From: Nitrospirota bacterium
GTDB lineage: Bacteria; Nitrospirota; Thermodesulfovibrionia; UBA6902
Direction: 5' to 3'
Length of the DNA stretch: 49,537 nt
Assembly: GCA_016213945.1 (NCBI GenBank)
Contig: JACQZF010000011.1
Location: 1 to 49,537, forward strand
Shown here in pieces: positions 43,217-49,537 of the stretch. Positions within the stretch are counted from its first letter, which is position 1; the number at the start of each line of letters is the position of its first letter. The position numbers and the translations under genes were made by a program. The notes beneath the pieces are model-generated. The model had not been told where the DNA came from. It ran no database searches and worked only from the letters and a program-made list of their open reading frames with translations.

Positions 43217-45178
43217 ATGGAAAAGTTTTATATCACAACTCCTATTTATTATGTCAACGATGTCCCTCACATAGGACACGCATATACGACCATTGCCGCT
43301 GACATCCTTTCCCGGTATAACAGATTAAAGGGCAATAACGTTTTCTTCCTCACCGGAACGGATGAACACGGGCAGAAGGTCGAGAAGGCCGCGCAGGGAA
43401 GAGGGCTTTCTCCCAAGGAACACGCCGACATAATGGTCGAGAATTTCAAATCCCTCTGGAAGAAATTGAACATCTCAAACGACGCCTTCATCCGCACCAC
43501 CGACCCTGAGCATATCAAGACAGTGCAGGGACTCATCCAGCTTCTCCGGAACAACGGGGAGATAGAGAAGAGGCAGTATGCCGGATGGTATTGCACGCCG
43601 GATGAACGGTTCTGGACAGAGAAAGACCTTGTTGAGGGCAACTGCCCCGACTGCGGCAGGCCCGTTGAACAGATACAGGAGGAAAACTATTTCTTCCTGA
43701 TGTCAAAGTATCAGGACAGGCTGATCAAATATATTGAGGACAATCCTTCTTACATACTTCCTGAGACGCGCAGGAACGAGGTCCTCGGATTCTTAAATAA
43801 CAACACCCTTGGAGACCTCTGCATATCAAGGCCGAAGGCAAGGCTTGCGTGGGGAATTCCCTTTCCCTTTGACGAAGCCTTTGTGACCTACGTCTGGTTT
43901 GACGCGCTGGTAAATTATTTCTCAGCGACAAAATATCTTGCAACCCCCCTTAACCCCCCCTTAGTAAGGGGGGGATGGGGGGGTGACTGGTGGCCTGCGG
44001 AGCATCACCTTGTGGGAAAGGATATCCTGACAACCCATGCGGTCTACTGGTCTACGATGCTCATGGCTCTTGATTTCCCTCTGCCGAAAAATATCTTTGC
44101 CCACGGCTGGTGGACGGTTGATGGAAAAAAGATGTCAAAGTCCATCGGCAATGTCGTTGACCCGAATGAGATGGTTAAAAAGTACGGGGTCGATGCCTTC
44201 AGATATTTTCTCTTCAGGGAAGTGCCGTTCGGACTCGACGGAAATTTTTCTGAAGACGCTTTGATAAACCGGACCAACACAGACCTTGCCAACGACCTCG
44301 GCAATCTGCTCAGCAGGTTTCTGGCAATGGCGGAGAAATATTTTAACGGGGCAATTGAAAAGCTTAGCGATCCACCCGGAGATTTTGCTAAGCAGTGCGC
44401 GGATGCGAATCACAACGTACACCACAATGATCAAAACTGGTCACAGCTTCGCTTCAACCATATACTTGACGCCATTTGGGAAATCATCAGGGCAGGGAAT
44501 AATCATATCGCGCAGAAAGAGCCGTGGAAGCTTGCCAAGTCTGATATTGAAGAACTGAAACGCGTTATGTTTAATCTCTGGAATGCCCTCAGGCTTACGG
44601 CGGTTTCACTTTATCCATTTATGCCTGAGACAGCAGAAAAGATGTGGAAGCAGCTTGGGCTGAGGTCATTAACGGAAGAGGCTGGCGATAAGAATATTTT
44701 CACGTGGGAGTGGAAGCCGGGTTATGAAATTAAAGTTCAGAAAGGAGAACAATTGTTCCCGAGAATAGAGGTGAAGAAGGAGATGCAGAAAAGTGATGAA
44801 CAGAAACCGCCCGTAGGGGCGAACGGCCGTTCGCTCCTACAAAATGAAGGCGACAATTTAATTTCCATAGAGGATTTTGCAAAGGTGCAATTAAAGATCG
44901 GCAAGGTGCTTCAGGCCGAGCGGGTCCCTAAATCCAGCAAGCTTATCAAGCTTCAGGTTGACACAGGCGAGCCGAGACAGGTTGTCGCCGGGATCGGACA
45001 GGCTTACGCGCCTGAGGACCTGATCGGCAAGAGCATCGCGGTTGTCACAAATCTGAAGCCCGTGAAACTGATGGGTGTTGAATCCCAGGGAATGCTCCTT
45101 GCAGCGACAGACAGCGACGGCGTATTGTCAATACTAATTCCCGAAAAGAACGTGAAGGAAGGGGCGAAGATAAAGTGA
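43217..45178 (+). CDS. metG: methionyl-tRNA synthetase with two repeat insertions
   Basis: 653 residues. Class I motifs: TPIYYVNDVPHIGHAYT (HIGH), zinc region CTPDERFW and CPDCGRP, KKMSKSIGN (KMSKS), DAFRYFLFREVPFG, then the anticodon domain and a C-terminal tRNA-binding (EMAP/Trbp111) domain from FAKVQLKIGKVLQAE. An R2 copy (43941-43983) changes the loop before WWPAEHHLVGKD to TPLNPPLVRGGWGGD. A different palindrome at 44813-44840 adds PPVGANGRSLL to the linker before the tRNA-binding domain. Both are in frame. First ATG used; no clear Shine-Dalgarno. Confidence 0.95.
   Translation: MEKFYITTPIYYVNDVPHIGHAYTTIAADILSRYNRLKGNNVFFLTGTDEHGQKVEKAAQGRGLSPKEHADIMVENFKSLWKKLNISNDAFIRTTDPEHIKTVQGLIQLLRNNGEIEKRQYAGWYCTPDERFWTEKDLVEGNCPDCGRPVEQIQEENYFFLMSKYQDRLIKYIEDNPSYILPETRRNEVLGFLNNNTLGDLCISRPKARLAWGIPFPFDEAFVTYVWFDALVNYFSATKYLATPLNPPLVRGGWGGDWWPAEHHLVGKDILTTHAVYWSTMLMALDFPLPKNIFAHGWWTVDGKKMSKSIGNVVDPNEMVKKYGVDAFRYFLFREVPFGLDGNFSEDALINRTNTDLANDLGNLLSRFLAMAEKYFNGAIEKLSDPPGDFAKQCADANHNVHHNDQNWSQLRFNHILDAIWEIIRAGNNHIAQKEPWKLAKSDIEELKRVMFNLWNALRLTAVSLYPFMPETAEKMWKQLGLRSLTEEAGDKNIFTWEWKPGYEIKVQKGEQLFPRIEVKKEMQKSDEQKPPVGANGRSLLQNEGDNLISIEDFAKVQLKIGKVLQAERVPKSSKLIKLQVDTGEPRQVVAGIGQAYAPEDLIGKSIAVVTNLKPVKLMGVESQGMLLAATDSDGVLSILIPEKNVKEGAKIK
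43941..43983. repeat. R2 copy inside metG, in frame
   Basis: CAACCCCCCTTAACCCCCCC, TTAGTAAGGGGGGGATGGGG, GGG. Encodes PLNPPLVRGGWGG. Confidence 0.9.
44813..44840. repeat. GTAGGGGCGAACGG palindrome inside metG, in frame
   Basis: Arms GTAGGGGCGAACGG (44813-44826) and CCGTTCGCTCCTAC (44827-44840), complementary except one T-G pair. A widely seen type of bacterial palindromic repeat; only one copy was found in this window. Confidence 0.8.
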
Positions 45179-45615
45179 GCGCCAAAATTATTTCAATTAA
45201 CATCAGCGAAAAAAAAGGTATGAGGAAAAAGGCAGTTGAGTACGCTGTCATAAAAGATAATTATGGCATCGAGAGCGACGCCCATGCCTCGGAAAAGTGG
45301 CACCGGCAGATCAGCCTGCTTGCCCTTGAGAGTATCAAAAAGATGCAGGACAAGGGACTGAAAGTCGGCCCCGGTGATTTTGCCGAGAACATTACAACCG
45401 AGGGGATTATTCTCATGACCCTTCCGATCGGCACAAAAATGATTATCGGTGAGGGCGTTGAAGTCGAGGTCACCCAGATCGGCAAGCTGTGCCATGCCCG
45501 CTGCGCCATCTATGAACAGGCCGGGGACTGCGTGATGCCGCGGGAAGGCATCTTTGTAAAAGTCCTCAAAGGCGGCACGATTAGAAAAGGAGACGAGATA
45601 AAAATAATAAAGTAG
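45175..45615 (+). CDS. MOSC-domain protein
   Basis: 146 residues. MOSC fold with GIESDAHASEKWHRQISLLA (usual GD-H), VGPGDFAENITTEGI and a conserved Cys in KLCHARCAIYEQAGDC. MOSC domains bind sulfur or molybdenum cofactor; in this small form they often act with MogA/MoaB-type proteins, and mog follows. GTG start overlaps the metG stop (GTGA). Confidence 0.85.
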   Translation: MSAKIISINISEKKGMRKKAVEYAVIKDNYGIESDAHASEKWHRQISLLALESIKKMQDKGLKVGPGDFAENITTEGIILMTLPIGTKMIIGEGVEVEVTQIGKLCHARCAIYEQAGDCVMPREGIFVKVLKGGTIRKGDEIKIIK

Positions 45616-45708
45616 TCAGCAATCAGCGGTCAGCTTTCAGCTAACACATTAAAAGTCTTTGATTTCTCAAAAAAGCTGACCACTGACAGCTGATCGCTGA
45701 AAGCTGAT
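45616..45708. repeat. R5 inverted pair
   Basis: CAGCAATCAGCGGTCAGCTT and TCAGCT at the left; AAAGCTGACCACTGACAGCT and GATCGCTGAAAGCTGATT at the right, forming a long imperfect hairpin between MOSC and mog genes. Related to 3442-3522. Confidence 0.8.
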
Positions 45709-45710
45709 TT

Positions 45711-46238
45711 ATGATCAAGGTTGCGATACTGACATTAAGCGATAAAGGCTCAAGAGGCGAGCGGGAAGACACAAGCGGGCCGGCGATTGAAAGGATGATG
45801 AAGAAGATTGACGCTAAGGTCATCAGCTCTGATATCCTCCCGGATGAAAAGGCATTGATACGGAAAAAGCTTCTTTCCTTATGCAGCAAGGCTGACCTTA
45901 TTCTTACCACCGGAGGCACCGGCCTGTCACCAAGGGATGTAACTCCTGAGGCGACACGTGAAGTCATCCAGCGGGAGATACCGGGTATTGCCGAGGCAAT
46001 GCGTTATAAAGGCTTGAAGAAGACGCCGTTTGCGATGCTTTCACGGGCCGTTGCTGGTATAAGAGGTAAGACCTTGATAATAAATCTTCCGGGAAGTCCG
46101 GCTGCGGTAAAAGAAAATCTTTCGGTGGTCCTTGACTGCCTGCCTCATGCAATTGAAAAGATCCAGGGGTGTCAGAAAGATTGTGCCCACAGATTCCGGG
46201 GTAAGCCCGGAATGACAAAAGGAATCAATATTAGGTAG
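45711..46238 (+). CDS. mog: molybdopterin adenylyltransferase MogA/MoaB-like
   Basis: 175 residues. VAILTLSDKGSRGEREDTSG, TTGGTGLSPRDVTPEAT, the GIAEAMRYKGL stretch and INLPGSPAAVKENLSVVL are MogA/MoaB signature regions. It adenylates molybdopterin before metal insertion. The last residues FRGKPGMTKGINIR are translated from an R1 half element, so the C-terminus is probably longer than the ancestral one. No Shine-Dalgarno; the start lies at the end of an R5 repeat. Confidence 0.9.
   Translation: MIKVAILTLSDKGSRGEREDTSGPAIERMMKKIDAKVISSDILPDEKALIRKKLLSLCSKADLILTTGGTGLSPRDVTPEATREVIQREIPGIAEAMRYKGLKKTPFAMLSRAVAGIRGKTLIINLPGSPAAVKENLSVVLDCLPHAIEKIQGCQKDCAHRFRGKPGMTKGINIR
46192..46216. repeat. 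R1 half element at the mog end
   Basis: GATTCCGGGGTAAGCCCGGA then ATGAC: the right half of an R1 hairpin, coding in mog. Its terminal ATGACA forms the likely -35 of ccdA. Confidence 0.75.
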
Positions 46239-46241
46239 AAT
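46212..46241 (+). promoter_or_regulatory. putative ccdA promoter using the R1 end as -35
   Basis: ATGACA (46212-46217, five of six to TTGACA), 18-bp spacer, TAGAAT (46236-46241). ATG of ccdA begins 5 nt after the -10, so the transcript would be leaderless. Confidence 0.5.
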
Positions 46242-46246
46242 CTAAC

Positions 46247-46993
46247 ATGTCAAACGTAGGATACATAGGCGCTTTTCTTGGCGGGCTGCTCTCTTTTCTC
46301 TCACCGTGCGTGCTGCCGCTCATCCCGTCGTACGTTTCTTATATCACCGGAATTTCCTTTGAAGATTTCAAGACCGCTGACAAGGCATTCGTAAGAAAAC
46401 TGACGCTCATAAACTCCTCCGCTTTTGTCCTCGGCTTTTCCGTTGTGTTTATCCTGCTTGGGGTATCTTCATCTTTTATCGGCTCACTTTTTTCGTTCTA
46501 CTATGACCAGATCAGGATAATCGGCGGGATAATAATCATCTTCTTCGGACTGTACGTAATGGGGGTCCTGAAACTCAACTTTCTTGCATCGGACAAGAGG
46601 ATCCATCTTAAATCGAAACCTCGCGGCTATATGGGTTCTTTTGTCGTCGGGCTTACTTTCGGCGCGGGATGGACTCCGTGCATCGGCCCGATATTAGGAT
46701 CGATCCTGCTTATCGCGAGCACGTCAGGCTCTGCCATGTACGGCTTCAAACTCCTGCTCGTATATTCCGCGGGACTCGCGATCCCGTTTGTAACAACATC
46801 CCTTCTCATTAATACCTTTCTCAGCCATTTCCGCGTCATACAGAGCCGCATGAGAATAATAATGATCATAAGCGGACTGCTGCTGATCTCCTTCGGAATA
46901 GTCCTCCTCACCGACTCCGTGCATATTCTCCTGAGCATAGCGCCGGACTTAGGCGTGGAGAAATTAATCACCCCGTCGCACAAGGCCCAGTAA
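46247..46993 (+). CDS. ccdA: cytochrome c biogenesis protein CcdA
   Basis: 248 residues with six transmembrane helices. The two redox Cys motifs are present: LSPCVLPLIPSYVSYITG in helix one and GAGWTPCIGPILGSILL in helix four. CcdA passes electrons from thioredoxin across the membrane to periplasmic thiol proteins for cytochrome c or disulfide maintenance. Its thioredoxin-like partners are not next to it. Preceding sequence has a -10 and -35 rather than a Shine-Dalgarno. Confidence 0.93.
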   Translation: MSNVGYIGAFLGGLLSFLSPCVLPLIPSYVSYITGISFEDFKTADKAFVRKLTLINSSAFVLGFSVVFILLGVSSSFIGSLFSFYYDQIRIIGGIIIIFFGLYVMGVLKLNFLASDKRIHLKSKPRGYMGSFVVGLTFGAGWTPCIGPILGSILLIASTSGSAMYGFKLLLVYSAGLAIPFVTTSLLINTFLSHFRVIQSRMRIIMIISGLLLISFGIVLLTDSVHILLSIAPDLGVEKLITPSHKAQ

Positions 46994-47008
46994 ATTCATT
47001 GGCCGCTT

Positions 47009-47038
47009 TTGACTTTTAGGGCGGAATTTCTGTATTTT
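47009..47038 (+). promoter_or_regulatory. putative promoter of the PHP gene, leaderless
   Basis: TTGACT (47009-47014), 18-bp spacer, TATTTT (47033-47038). ATG of the PHP gene lies 8 nt after the -10, at the expected transcription start; no Shine-Dalgarno. Confidence 0.45.
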
Positions 47039-47046
47039 ACAATGTT

Positions 47047-47700
47047 ATGATTGATTTGCACACACACACATTTCTCAGTGACGGGGTCCTTATTCCCTCG
47101 GAATTTATACAGAGGGCCTACGCCGCGGGCTATACCGCCCTGGCGATTACGGACCACGTGGACCCGTCAAATATGGACACTGTTGTGCCGAAGATTGTGG
47201 AGACAATTGAGGCCCTCAGGGAATATTTAAAAATAACCGTCATCCCCGGCGCGGAGATAACCCACGTGCCTGCGGGGCTCATCGGGAAAATGGTAGAGAG
47301 GGCGCGGAAGCTCGGCGCTAAAATAGTGGTTGTGCACGGCGAGACCCTTGCCGAGCCTGTGGCACCGGGAACGAACAGGGCCGGGATAGAATCAGGCGCT
47401 GATATACTTTCGCATCCGGGACTGATCAGTATTGAGGATGCGATGAGGGCAAAGGAGCTGGGGGTGGCGCTCGAAATCACCGCGAGAAAGGGACACAGCA
47501 TCTCAAACGGCCATGTCGCAAAGGTCGCTATGGAGACAGGCGCTTCACTCGTGATAAACACGGACGCCCATGCGCCTGAGGACCTTATTACCCTTGAGCG
47601 CGCAAAGATAATTCTGCGTGCAGCGGGCATTGCAGAGGAAAAGATAGATCAAGTTCTTGCAAATTCAAAAAAGCTTGTTGATAAAATCAGGAGGAATTAA
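47047..47700 (+). CDS. PHP-domain phosphoesterase (histidinol-phosphatase-like)
   Basis: 217 residues. PHP metal motifs: MIDLHTHTFLSDG (H-x-H), AITDHVDPSN (Asp-His), IPGAEITHVP (Glu), KIVVVHGET (His), SHPGLIS and VINTDAHAPEDL (D-x-H). A single trinuclear-metal domain without extra parts. Similar to histidinol phosphatase-like PHP proteins, but the substrate is open. The next gene follows without a gap; AGGAGGAATTAA provides its Shine-Dalgarno. Confidence 0.88.
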   Translation: MIDLHTHTFLSDGVLIPSEFIQRAYAAGYTALAITDHVDPSNMDTVVPKIVETIEALREYLKITVIPGAEITHVPAGLIGKMVERARKLGAKIVVVHGETLAEPVAPGTNRAGIESGADILSHPGLISIEDAMRAKELGVALEITARKGHSISNGHVAKVAMETGASLVINTDAHAPEDLITLERAKIILRAAGIAEEKIDQVLANSKKLVDKIRRN

Positions 47701-48453
47701 ATGCCAAAGATAATCAAGAAAAAACCTGCCAAGGCCAGGCCTGCCCAGGAGGATGAGGTAAAGCACGCCGCCTTACACGCGCTAGATGCCGTAAAGCAGA
47801 AGCAGAAACAGGTAATAACAATTGTGTCCGCAATCTTAGCCGTCGCCATATTAGTTGTGGCCTTCAAGTTCTACTCATCGTCGCAAAATGAAAAGGCCTA
47901 TGCGCTTGAGAAAGAAGCGTACAACATTTATTACAACACCAGGTCCGATAAAACCACCCCTGAAATGGAAAGGTGGAAGAAGGCCCTGGAGCTTTTCAAG
48001 AAATCCGTTGATGTGAAGGCGACCCCGACAGCGTTATATTACCTCGGCAACTGTTACTACAATCTTAATGATCATGAAAACGCGATAAAGCAGTACAGTC
48101 TGTTTATTGATAAATTCGGAGGCAATTACCAAATAGTGCCCCTTGTTTATGAAAAGCTTGCGTCCGCTTATTTTAAAACCGGCAAGAGCGACAAGGCCCT
48201 CGAGACCCTCGGCAATCTTGCCAAAGTCAATCAAGGGATATTCAGGGACACAGCCCTGATGACAGAAGCCAGATATTATGAAAGCACCGGGAATGCTGAA
48301 AAGGCAAAAGAAAGATACAAAACCGTAGCCACTGAATTTCCGAATTCACCGTGGGGCGCTGAGGCCAATTCAAAGATCGCGGTAAATACGCAGGCCGCTC
48401 CGAAAGTTGAAATACAGCAGCAACCGCCCGCTGCCGGACCGGTCAAAAAATAA
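47701..48453 (+). CDS. membrane-anchored TPR protein (YfgM-like)
   Basis: 250 residues. Basic N-terminus, one transmembrane helix at about 39-61 (VITIVSAILAVAILVVAFKF), then TPR-like repeats including PTALYYLGNCYYNLNDHENA, YEKLASAYFKTGKSDKALET and ARYYESTGNAEKAKERYKTV, and a Pro/Gln tail. The layout (TM then TPRs) is that of YfgM/CcmI-type periplasmic scaffolds. Starts right after the PHP stop. Function unproven. Confidence 0.78.
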   Translation: MPKIIKKKPAKARPAQEDEVKHAALHALDAVKQKQKQVITIVSAILAVAILVVAFKFYSSSQNEKAYALEKEAYNIYYNTRSDKTTPEMERWKKALELFKKSVDVKATPTALYYLGNCYYNLNDHENAIKQYSLFIDKFGGNYQIVPLVYEKLASAYFKTGKSDKALETLGNLAKVNQGIFRDTALMTEARYYESTGNAEKAKERYKTVATEFPNSPWGAEANSKIAVNTQAAPKVEIQQQPPAAGPVKK

Positions 48454-48464
48454 CAGGCTGAAAA

Positions 48465-49262
48465 TTATTTGATTACTTCATGCAGCTTTTCAGCCATTTG
48501 GGGATCAAGGGTTTTCAATATCTCATATTCCTTAACGGCGGCGTCCTTCTGCTGCATATTAAAATAAGAAACGCCGAGATTATAATGAGCATCTGCCGCG
48601 TCAGGATTAATTGCTAAGGCCTTCTTGTAGGCAACAATTGCATCTTTATGCATCGCCAGTTTCCCGTAAGATACGCCCATATTAAAATATGCGTCGGCGT
48701 CACGTGGTTTTATTATCAGTGAGCTTTTATAAGACGAAATCGCCTCTTTATACATTCCTGATTCGCTGTAGGAAATACCCAGATTGTAATACGCGTCAGC
48801 GCTTTCCGGGTTAATTTTGATCACCTTTTTATAAGCTTCCCTTTCCTCTTCGTTCATTCTTAATTTATTGTAGGTAATAGCGAGATTGTTATACGCATTA
48901 ACATAATCGGGTTTTATTTTTACTGCCTGCCTGAACGCCTCAACAGCCTCTTTATACATGCCTAATTCTACATATGCAGCTCCAATATCATTATGCGCAT
49001 ATGGGAAATCCGGTTTTAACGCAATAACTTTTTTATAAGCCTCGATCGCCTCCTGATGTTTTCCTGACTTGCTTAATTCGTTGCCGAGATTATAGAACAT
49101 CACAGCCTTTTCAGCATTGCTGCCCTCAAGCGGTTCAATCTCCCGGTTACTTGCGTGATAGCTGCTTTCAATGCCGGAATATGCAATGACCGGGAAAAGG
49201 ATTATCATCATAATTGCGAGAGTAAAAAAAGCGGGTATCTGTTTAATTGAATTTAAAATCAT
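48465..49262 (-). CDS. secreted TPR protein
   Basis: 265 residues. Signal-like N-terminus (ILNSIKQIPAFFTLAIMMII to about residue 30), then six tandem 34-residue TPR units from about residue 50, each with A-x-x-NLG or YNLG at helix A and EAI-x-YKKA-x-x-NPD at the turn. It should be a periplasmic protein-protein interaction scaffold. AAGGAGGC lies 6 nt before the ATG. Convergent with the YfgM-like gene with an 11-nt gap, no terminator seen between them. Confidence 0.82.
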   Translation of the reverse strand: MILNSIKQIPAFFTLAIMMIILFPVIAYSGIESSYHASNREIEPLEGSNAEKAVMFYNLGNELSKSGKHQEAIEAYKKVIALKPDFPYAHNDIGAAYVELGMYKEAVEAFRQAVKIKPDYVNAYNNLAITYNKLRMNEEEREAYKKVIKINPESADAYYNLGISYSESGMYKEAISSYKSSLIIKPRDADAYFNMGVSYGKLAMHKDAIVAYKKALAINPDAADAHYNLGVSYFNMQQKDAAVKEYEILKTLDPQMAEKLHEVIK

Positions 49263-49347
49263 GTTTGCCTCCTTATGCGGGCGAGTTGTTTGCAGTTAGT
49301 AAGTTTAGTTAAAGTATAGCAGAGCCGGGGGGGAATTCGTCAGCCAA

Positions 49348-49537
49348 CTACCAATCGCTGTTGTACAGCTGCACATCAAGCTTTAATTTTTCAAGCGCGT
49401 AAGGGTCATAGCCTGAAAAAAGATAAGTGAAGACAGTGTTGTTTGTAAGAAGCGGATCTATACCGTCATTAATTATCCCCATGCTCTTCAGTTCTTCCCA
49501 GCAGGGTGTATGGGGAATCGGCGAGAACTCCGTGAGG
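49348..49537 (-). CDS. C-terminal end of a B12-binding/radical SAM protein (partial)
   Basis: The last 62 residues of a minus-strand gene run off the right edge, stop TAG at 49348-49350. LTEFSPIPHTPCWEEL, DPLLTNNTVF and a final KLDVQLYNSDW resemble the C-terminal region of cobalamin-binding-type radical SAM proteins (EYSPIPGTPLWEE-like). The SAM-cluster Cys motif is outside the window. Confidence 0.6.
   Translation of the reverse strand, partial: LTEFSPIPHTPCWEELKSMGIINDGIDPLLTNNTVFTYLFSGYDPYALEKLKLDVQLYNSDW

Overview
This window looks like a chromosomal segment of a Gram-negative, probably anaerobic or sulfur-cycling bacterium. The best guess is a member of the Nitrospirota (Thermodesulfovibrio-like). 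That is inferred from protein style, LPS-type genes, a core-MetE-like protein, an orphan archaeal-type ThrRS editing domain and very dense small palindromic repeats; no rRNA or other decisive marker is present. No tRNA, rRNA, CRISPR array, insertion sequence or phage gene was recognised.

Layout. (1) 0.5-5.6 kb: translation and glycolysis operons rpsB-tsf-pyrH-frr and gap-pgk; the pgk lacks about 50 conserved internal residues. (2) 5.7-13.8 kb: mixed housekeeping: metallophosphoesterase, small membrane protein, argS, CopD-like protein, tgt with an apparent AUU start, TIGR01777 epimerase, free-standing ThrRS editing domain, nucleotide-sugar epimerase. (3) 14-24.7 kb and 30.5-39 kb: a large LPS/exopolysaccharide cluster holding an MsbA-type exporter, many glycosyltransferases, a methyltransferase, a polysaccharide deacetylase, a WaaP-like kinase, an asparagine synthetase, an O-antigen ligase, a heptosyltransferase and a DUF3108 protein. 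(4) 24.8-30.5 kb: an island splitting that cluster: PIN-type toxin-antitoxin pair, three tiny membrane ORFs, then a lipoprotein and an outer-membrane barrel transcribed the other way. (5) 39-49.5 kb: core-MetE-like gene, tmk-holB-ricT-metG-MOSC, mog, ccdA, PHP phosphoesterase, TPR proteins and the tail of a radical SAM protein.

The most unusual layer is repetitive. At least six small-repeat families are scattered through the window, here called R1 (GTCAT...ATGAC hairpins), R2 (C-run/G-run palindromes that encode peptides such as SPLKKGG), R3 (GTCAGAA/GACAGAA tandems), R4 (CCACAGAG inverted pairs), R5 (CAGCTGA pairs) and R6 (ATAAGTC palindromes). R2 and R3 lie inside genes, mostly in frame: argS, tgt, the TIGR01777 epimerase, the kinase, asnB, the heptosyltransferase, holB and metG. 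One R2 copy coincides with a frameshift in a glycosyltransferase. R3 supplies the hydrophobic core of the DUF3108 signal peptide. One DUF559 (Vsr-like nuclease) gene sits exactly between two inverted R2 copies, which provide its Shine-Dalgarno and its C-terminus and stop. This makes it a candidate nuclease for the R2 family, comparable in concept to REP/RAYT systems.

A second theme is gene starts without a Shine-Dalgarno that lie 5-8 nt after a sigma70-like -10 box (argS, msbA, ccdA, PHP gene), suggesting leaderless mRNAs.
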